This document shows, piece after piece, positions 58,546-64,000 of a stretch of DNA of 64,000 nucleotides (its first letter is position 1; the number at the start of each line of letters is the position of its first letter). The notes under the pieces are model-generated. The model was given only the letters and a program-made list of their open reading frames with translations, was not told the origin of the DNA and made no database searches. Both the position numbers and the translations under genes were made by a program. This stretch comes from DAOSXA01 sp964526835. Its GTDB lineage: Bacteria > Zixibacteria > MSB-5A5 > GN15 > FEB-12. The DNA is taken from positions 1-64,000 of the forward strand of contig CAZGMK010000008.1 in NCBI GenBank assembly GCA_964526835.1, in the 5' to 3' direction.

Positions 58546-60483
58546 ATGAGCCTGCGCGTCACAAACGGCATGATGTCGAACCTGGTGACTTTCAATATGC
58601 AGAAGTCGCTTGGTAGATTCATGGAGATGCAGACCCAGATGTCCAGCGGTCGTCGGATCAACAAGCCATCCGATGATCCCCTCGGGACTCTCCGCGATTT
58701 GGACTATCGAGCGGAAATCAAGAGGGTAGCCCAGTTCCGCCGGAATATCAGTACAGCAAGCAACTGGCAGCAGACATACGATGCAGCCCTGGCGGATGTC
58801 AAAGACATGTTGACCTCGGCCAAAGAACTGGCTGTGTCGATGTCAAACGCCAGCTACGACGCCGCCGCCCGAGCCGCGGCCGCCGTTGAAATCCGGTCGG
58901 TCTATGACCGTCTCATCGGTCTGGCCAACTCCTCGATAGAGGGCAAACAGATATTCTCCGGATACAAGACCGACACCACCGCCTTCGCTGCCTCCGGCAT
59001 CGGCGCGGTGTACCGCGGCGACAATGGCAGCATTGAGCTCGAGGTCGACGGAGACCTCATGATACAGATGAACAGGATCGGCTCAGAAGTATTCCTCAAA
59101 CAACTGCAGACGCTCGGCGTCGACGCCGATCTGAACGTCGGCGTGACAGGATCTACGACACTGGCCAATCTGAATCGCGGAAGTGGTGTCGATCTCACTG
59201 CCGGGGCCACACCGGGCACAATTACGATTACCGACCAGAATCTGAATATCACGTCCACCATAGACCTGGCCGGAGCCGGCGTAACGACTGTTCAGGATGT
59301 TCTGGATGCGATCAACGTCCAGCTTGCGGCCGACGGCATCACCGACATAACCGCCAAGCTGGGGCCGGCCGGCAACCACATCATGCTGGAGGGGAATCCA
59401 TCCGGTGTGATAACCGCCGATACCAGCCTCGGCGTCCTGCACGACGGTTACGGAGTACCGCTGAGCCCGGCGAAGATCCTGCTGCGCGACGGCATCAATC
59501 CCGACATCGAGGTTGACCTTGCCGGTGCGACAACCATCGGCGATGTCATTACGAGATTTAACGCCGCCGCCCCGGCGGGTGTCGCCATGCAGATCGAACC
59601 GGTCAACGGCAAGAGCCTTCAGATCGTCGACAGCAACGGCGTCCCCCTTGGTCTGGAAGTAGTGGAGTATGACGAAGACGCCGACACAGCCCTGAAGCTC
59701 GGCATCCGAGGCTCAATAGACCCTGTTCTGGACGGCGATGAATTGAACCCCACGGTATCCGTCAAGGTCGAGGAGACGACCGGCACAACCGCTTCCGACC
59801 TCGGGATTCTCGCGGAATTCACCGCCAGTTATCTCGGCAGTGACCTGGATCCCAACCTGGTCGCCACCGATGCTCTAAGCAGTCTCAACAGCGGATCCGG
59901 CTTCGTTCTCGGCGAGATATCGATTCGGCATGGCGACCGGCAACGAACTATCGACCTGAATGATCCCGGAATATCCACGATACAGGATGTCCTGGACGCC
60001 ATAAACAACTGCGGTCTGAGCATAACCGCATCTATCAATCCCGGCGGCAGCGGCATCCAGATAGTGAACGACGACACAACCCGTTCGCTGGTAGTGCAGG
60101 ACACAGCGCCCGACACACGCGCCACCATGGACCTCGGCATCTTCGGGTCGAGTGATATGCTCGGTTCGCTTCTGGTACTGGCCGAGGCGATGGAGCGCGA
60201 CGACGAGGATGCCGTCAGGCAACTTGTCGGTAGTATGGAATCGGCTATCGACCACGCCGTAATCGAGCGAGCGTCGGTCGGCGCCCGCTGGTCGCAACTG
60301 GACATCACCGACGCGCGCCAGGTCGGCAAGGACCTGGCCTATACAAAGTTGCTTTCTGAGGTGGAGGACGCCGATATATCGCGGCTTGTCACTGACCTTG
60401 CCACCTACGAGAACCACTTTCAGGTGTCCCTGATGGCCACCGCAAAGATAATTCAGCCCAGTCTGATGCACTTCCTTGACTAG
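58546..60483 (+). CDS. flgL: Flagellar hook-associated protein FlgL (HAP3), enlarged
   Basis: 645 residues, about twice the usual size. The flagellin-like ends are clear: N-terminus MSSGRRINKPSDDPLGT and IKRVAQFRRNISTASNW, C-terminus ITDARQVGKDLAYTKLLSEVEDADI. The extra central 350 residues hold at least two Flagellin_IN-type motifs (TTVQDVLDAINVQL and STIQDVLDAINNCGL), as seen in flagellin and FliD inserts, and probably form surface domains. fliW follows 12 or 21 bases on. Confidence 0.9.
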   Translation: MSLRVTNGMMSNLVTFNMQKSLGRFMEMQTQMSSGRRINKPSDDPLGTLRDLDYRAEIKRVAQFRRNISTASNWQQTYDAALADVKDMLTSAKELAVSMSNASYDAAARAAAAVEIRSVYDRLIGLANSSIEGKQIFSGYKTDTTAFAASGIGAVYRGDNGSIELEVDGDLMIQMNRIGSEVFLKQLQTLGVDADLNVGVTGSTTLANLNRGSGVDLTAGATPGTITITDQNLNITSTIDLAGAGVTTVQDVLDAINVQLAADGITDITAKLGPAGNHIMLEGNPSGVITADTSLGVLHDGYGVPLSPAKILLRDGINPDIEVDLAGATTIGDVITRFNAAAPAGVAMQIEPVNGKSLQIVDSNGVPLGLEVVEYDEDADTALKLGIRGSIDPVLDGDELNPTVSVKVEETTGTTASDLGILAEFTASYLGSDLDPNLVATDALSSLNSGSGFVLGEISIRHGDRQRTIDLNDPGISTIQDVLDAINNCGLSITASINPGGSGIQIVNDDTTRSLVVQDTAPDTRATMDLGIFGSSDMLGSLLVLAEAMERDDEDAVRQLVGSMESAIDHAVIERASVGARWSQLDITDARQVGKDLAYTKLLSEVEDADISRLVTDLATYENHFQVSLMATAKIIQPSLMHFLD

Positions 60484-60504
60484 TCGATAAAGAGGATGGA
60501 ACCC

Positions 60505-60984
60505 ATGTTGATTGACAGCTTTCGCTTTGGACCCATGGAGATCCCGGATGATCAGGTGATCGAATTGAAACGCCCAATCCTGGGATTCGAGAATCTGACC
60601 AGGTTCTGCCTGGTGGAGCGTGAGGACCTGACCCCCTTTCTATGCCTGCAGTCCTGTGAGGACCCGCATATCGCGTTCCTGGCTACCAATCCGGCCGCCT
60701 TCTTCCCCGACTATCGGATCGAGGTCAATCCCCGCGAAATCGCCGAACTCGAGATCGAGAATCTGGATGAGGTCGAGACCTACGTCATTGTGACAGTCAC
60801 CGACAATCCCGAGGAAACATCGGTTAATCTTCAGGGGCCGATTATCATTAATACCAGCAATCGATTCGCCAAGCAACTCGTGCTGGTCAACTCTGACTAC
60901 CGGGTGCACCACAATCTTCTTGAAGCAATCGAGGCGTTGCAGCCAGAGGAAACCCCGGTTGGTGCGGAGCCTGTCGGCGTCTGA
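60505..60984 (+). CDS. fliW: Flagellar assembly factor FliW
   Basis: 159 residues from ATG 60505; ATG 60496 is three codons longer. Features: FRFGPMEIPDDQVIELKRPILGFENLTRF, LCLQSCEDPHIAFLATNP, and NLQGPIIINTSNRFAKQLVL. By family it binds flagellin and CsrA in a switch that links flagellin synthesis to export. csrA is two genes upstream. Confidence 0.95.
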   Translation: MLIDSFRFGPMEIPDDQVIELKRPILGFENLTRFCLVEREDLTPFLCLQSCEDPHIAFLATNPAAFFPDYRIEVNPREIAELEIENLDEVETYVIVTVTDNPEETSVNLQGPIIINTSNRFAKQLVLVNSDYRVHHNLLEAIEALQPEETPVGAEPVGV

Positions 60985-61055
60985 GATAGGCGACCCGATC
61001 CATCACCCTCAGTCCCGGGCGGCCTCGCAGCACCCTTCATGGAGGAAAGGTGATC

Positions 61056-63719
61056 ATGTCACATAAGAAGTCCACCAGACGTGCCAGAGTGAAACGCGCA
61101 CCCGCCACGAAGACCGCCGGATCATCGGCCGTCGAGTCCATGGGCCTGTCCATCGCCGGTGGTGACATCGCGAGACAACTGGGCGAGGGAATTCAGTTAC
61201 TCCGCCAGAGTAGGGAGGAAGAGCTGCCGGCTCTTCTCGAACCGTTGTCCCACGAGCTTCCGGCCTCATCAGACGAGCATCGGTCGCTCTATCGCCGCCT
61301 ACTTGCCTTCGGCTATGCCAACACCGGCAAGCTGTTGAAGGCGGAAGAACTGTGCCGCGAGGAGTTGCGGACTTCGGATCGGTGCATCGACGCCCACTTC
61401 CTCCTGACATTCATCTACCTGTCTATGCGGGAATACGACAGAGCGGTCGAGCACGGTCGTCGCTACAACGAACTGGCCGCCACTAATGCGGGCGCGGCTA
61501 TCGCAGTCGGTGAGAACTACCGGGCGCAGGTGCTTAACTTCATTGGTTCAGCCTGTTATGAGCAAGAGAATTACGATGAGGCCGCCGACTGGTTCAATGA
61601 TTCCATTAAACACGATCCGGCTTACCACTTGCCGTATCTCAATCTGGCCAACGCGGCCATGCGGCGCCACCGCAAGGATGAAGCCAGGGAGATCGTGGAA
61701 AGAGGCCTGCGGAAGTGCCGCCAGGTGCAGGACCTTAAACTCCTCAAGGAAACGATAGGCAAGACAGCCACAATCTCGGCCTGCCTCATGGTCAAGAATG
61801 AGGAGGAGCTACTCCCCGGCTGCCTCGATTCGATCCGCGACTGGGTCGATGAGATCATAGTCGTCGATACCGGCTCCACCGACCGTACGATCGAGATCGC
61901 CGAATCTTACGGCGCCAGGGTCTATCACCAGCCCTGGGAAGGCAACTTCTCCAAGCACCGCAATTACACGATCGAACTTGCTACTTGCGAGTGGGTGTTC
62001 ATCATCGATGCCGATGAGCGCTTCGTCAAAAAGGATGTGCCCGGGCTTCTCAGCGCCATCAACTCCGGCGACCACGAAGTCATCTCGGTCAACGTATACA
62101 ATCTGTACGGTAGATCGCAGCACAAGCTGACGTCGGTGAACTCCATTCGATTCTTCCGCCGCAAACTGAATCTTCGCTACGAGGGCATCGTTCACAACAG
62201 CCTCTACGTTCCAAAGGGCATCCGTATTGCGCGCGCGCCGTTTGCCATCGAGCACCTCGGCTATGACCTGGAGCCGGAGAAGATGGAGGCAAAATTCGAG
62301 CGCTCTCATGCCCTGCTTCTGAAACAGGTGGAGGAGGATCCGGACTTCGCCTATGCCTGGTTCAACCTGGCCCAGCTTTACCGGGGGCGATTCAAAGACG
62401 ACCTGGAGAAATTCGGCCCCAGGGTTATCGAATGTGCGCAGAAAGTGATTGAGCTGATCGATCCCGAAGATGCGCAGCGCGGCCACTTCTACATCATGGC
62501 CCATGACCAGATCGGGTGGAGCAGATTCCTTCTGGGTGATTACGACGAGGCCGAGAGATGGGCTCGCAAGGCCCTGGAACTCAAGCCGGACTACCTGGAC
62601 CCCATGATGCTGCTGGGCCATGTGCACAGTCGCCGGGGAGAGGCTGAGGAGGCTATTGCGGCCTACCGGAGATACCTGGAAGCCAGGGACAAGTACAACG
62701 CTGACCTTGAAATCGACGCCATGATCCTTTACCACCCGGAGAACCAGGTCACGGCCTACTTTGGAATGGCGTGTATGGCCGAGATGATCGGTCGAATGGA
62801 CGATGCCAGGAGATACTATCGCTGCACCCTTGATTATGACCGCGATCATCTTGACGCCCAGTTGCACCTGGGGCGGATTTACCTGCAGGAGGGGAACCTC
62901 AAGGAGGCCGAAACACTCTTTCGTAAGGCCGTGGACGGACCATACAGGTCAGCCCGAGCAGCCCTGGGCCTCGGCACTGTGTCAGCTCAATTGGGATGTC
63001 CCGACGAAGCCGAGAAGTGGTACGAGCAGGCGCTGAGCCTGGAGCCCGACAGCCATGACATTCTGATCGAGGCGGGCAAGTTCTTCCTTGGCGCGGGGCA
63101 GATTGAACGCGCCCACGATCTGCTCGAGCGGGCGGCCTCGTCTGAGAACGCCACGCCAGAGACCTTTCGCCATCTGGCGTCATTGTGCTTTTCGAGGGGG
63201 GACTTCGAACGAGCCATCACCCTGTACAACAGAGTCGTTGCCGCGGACAGCGCGGACACTCAGGCGCACAACGATCTGGGGAACTGCCATTTCCGTAAGG
63301 AGGACTTTGACAAAGCCGAAGCGCACTACCTGGTGGCGCTTCAATCAGATGAAGCCATGTCGGTCACCTGGCGCAATCTCGGGCTGGCCAGAGCTCGGAT
63401 GGACCGTCCGCAAGACGCTCTGGCCGCCTTCGACAAGTACATGGAATTGGCTCCGGGAGATGTTCAAATTCTGCCCCTGATCGGCGATCTTCACTGCCGT
63501 CTGGGCGAGTTTCAGGCCGCGATACCGTACTATGAGAAGTTTCTGGCCCGACATCCCCATTCGGCCTCGGTTCTGTTTGGTCTTGCCGAGTGCTATCTCA
63601 ATATGGGACATACCGATTCGGCGATTTTGGGATACCGGAGGGTATTGACCCTCGAGCCCGCGAACAGAGCCGCTCAAAAGAGACTGGCCGAGCTGTTCGG
63701 TTCGGCGGCCAGGGCCTGA
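61056..63719 (+). CDS. TPR protein with family-2 glycosyltransferase domain
   Basis: 887 residues from ATG 61056 (GGAGGAAAGG upstream). N-terminal TPR-like helices (about 60-240), a GT2 domain (about 245-400) with SACLMVKNEEELLPGCLDSI, VVDTGSTDRTI and the metal-binding IDADERF, then many TPRs (about 410-880). No signal peptide, so cytosolic. GT2-TPR proteins make or glycosylate O-linked glycans. Its place after fliW and before the presumed flagellin gene points to glycosylation of flagellin or filament proteins, which is inference. No Maf-type gene is present. Confidence 0.85.
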   Translation: MSHKKSTRRARVKRAPATKTAGSSAVESMGLSIAGGDIARQLGEGIQLLRQSREEELPALLEPLSHELPASSDEHRSLYRRLLAFGYANTGKLLKAEELCREELRTSDRCIDAHFLLTFIYLSMREYDRAVEHGRRYNELAATNAGAAIAVGENYRAQVLNFIGSACYEQENYDEAADWFNDSIKHDPAYHLPYLNLANAAMRRHRKDEAREIVERGLRKCRQVQDLKLLKETIGKTATISACLMVKNEEELLPGCLDSIRDWVDEIIVVDTGSTDRTIEIAESYGARVYHQPWEGNFSKHRNYTIELATCEWVFIIDADERFVKKDVPGLLSAINSGDHEVISVNVYNLYGRSQHKLTSVNSIRFFRRKLNLRYEGIVHNSLYVPKGIRIARAPFAIEHLGYDLEPEKMEAKFERSHALLLKQVEEDPDFAYAWFNLAQLYRGRFKDDLEKFGPRVIECAQKVIELIDPEDAQRGHFYIMAHDQIGWSRFLLGDYDEAERWARKALELKPDYLDPMMLLGHVHSRRGEAEEAIAAYRRYLEARDKYNADLEIDAMILYHPENQVTAYFGMACMAEMIGRMDDARRYYRCTLDYDRDHLDAQLHLGRIYLQEGNLKEAETLFRKAVDGPYRSARAALGLGTVSAQLGCPDEAEKWYEQALSLEPDSHDILIEAGKFFLGAGQIERAHDLLERAASSENATPETFRHLASLCFSRGDFERAITLYNRVVAADSADTQAHNDLGNCHFRKEDFDKAEAHYLVALQSDEAMSVTWRNLGLARARMDRPQDALAAFDKYMELAPGDVQILPLIGDLHCRLGEFQAAIPYYEKFLARHPHSASVLFGLAECYLNMGHTDSAILGYRRVLTLEPANRAAQKRLAELFGSAARA

Positions 63720-63785
63720 TTATGCTCGGCTGGAATCGACTGTCTCATTTTCTGTCATGTCATTGGATTTTCCCCATTAAGCCCC

Positions 63786-63812
63786 TCAAGCCCCTCAAGT
63801 TTTTGCCGATTT
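63786..63812 (+). promoter_or_regulatory. Sigma-28-like (FliA) promoter near the window end
   Basis: TCAAGCCC (63786-63793), 11-base spacer, GCCGATTT (63805-63812), against the consensus TAAAGTTT-N11-GCCGATAA. The -10 box matches in six of eight positions. The -35 box is weaker. It lies downstream of the glycosyltransferase gene and upstream of a long leader. Confidence 0.55.
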
Positions 63813-64000
63813 CTTAACTAAAGATATCGAGAGGACTGATCACTGCGAATACAGATACTTCTCGGAAAGGAGGACAGCGGCGACACCGCCGCCATCGCAC
63901 AACGGAGTCACATGGAAGCCGGACTCTAAGAACAGCAACATAGGAAGTGTCAGTGGATGCGTATAGCAAACCTGAATTACAATAAACAGTAAGGGGTACG
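63813..64000 (+). promoter_or_regulatory. Leader with repeated GGA motifs, probably of a flagellin gene
   Basis: No gene of note starts before the window ends; only a short frame of 11 codons begins at ATG 63959. The leader has GGA triplets at several places (GAAAGGAGGACAG, AACGGAGTC, ATGGAAGCC, ACATAGGAAGTGT), the sequence that CsrA binds. ACATAGGAAGTGT is close to ACANGGANGT. A hairpin GGCGACACCGCC is near 63881-63892. The flagellin gene itself would be past the edge. Confidence 0.4.

Overview
The window is one continuous, GC-rich bacterial chromosome segment. L- and P-ring genes (flgH, flgI), tatC and the mix of bacterial housekeeping genes point to a diderm bacterium. A secreted protein with tandem dockerin-like calcium repeats, an archaeal-type HMG-CoA synthase/thiolase/DUF35 operon, and very many short dispersed palindromes in intergenic DNA suggest an uncultured lineage near the FCB group, for example Zixibacteria. 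That taxonomic placement is inference, not proof.

Bases 1-8,600 carry a partial PD-(D/E)XK-like gene behind a 23-bp tandem repeat, then a proteostasis block (hsp20 with a sigma-54-type promoter, dnaK, a zinc-finger-less dnaJ, a small membrane protein, clpB). Bases 8,600-12,100 hold a secreted orphan and the three-gene archaeal-type operon for the first mevalonate-pathway steps. Bases 12,600-16,500 are the translation operon rplM-rpsI-rpsB-tsf-pyrH-frr. Then come a CBS-pair protein, ilvE-rpiB-lipoprotein, and rpmG on the minus strand.

Bases 19,174-21,563 are an accessory island. Two 199-bp inverted repeats (plus short outer arms) enclose minus-strand gene cassettes, each followed by a recognisable integron attC site: a small AT-rich membrane protein, a membrane-anchored JAMM/RadC-like putative metalloprotease, and an AbiJ N-terminal-domain gene cut off exactly where the repeat begins. 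No integrase is present, so it reads as an orphan cassette cluster. I consider it the best candidate here for an undescribed, possibly defence-related, system.

Bases 21,640-27,721 are housekeeping: glyA, a thiamine-binding protein, cutA, nrdR, tatC, tRNA-Gly(CCC), a DUF512 radical-SAM/PDZ protein and der. From 27,770 to the end almost everything serves motility: a partner-switching module (PP2C phosphatase, anti-sigma kinase, STAS) with a HEAT-repeat protein, receivers including one that lacks its phospho-Asp, cheR-cheY-cheY-cheZ-cheA-cheB, a FlrB/FlrC-like two-component pair, motAB, flgBC-fliEFGHIJ behind a strong sigma-54 promoter, flgFGAHI-flgJ-flgN-flgK-csrA-flgL-fliW, and a TPR glycosyltransferase. 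The window ends in a leader behind a sigma-28-like promoter, probably for flagellin. FlrBC-sigma-54 would drive basal-body and hook genes, sigma-28 late genes, and CsrA-FliW would control flagellin translation. fliK, flgD, flgE, fliLMNPQR, flhAB, fliC, fliD, cheW and receptors are not in the window.
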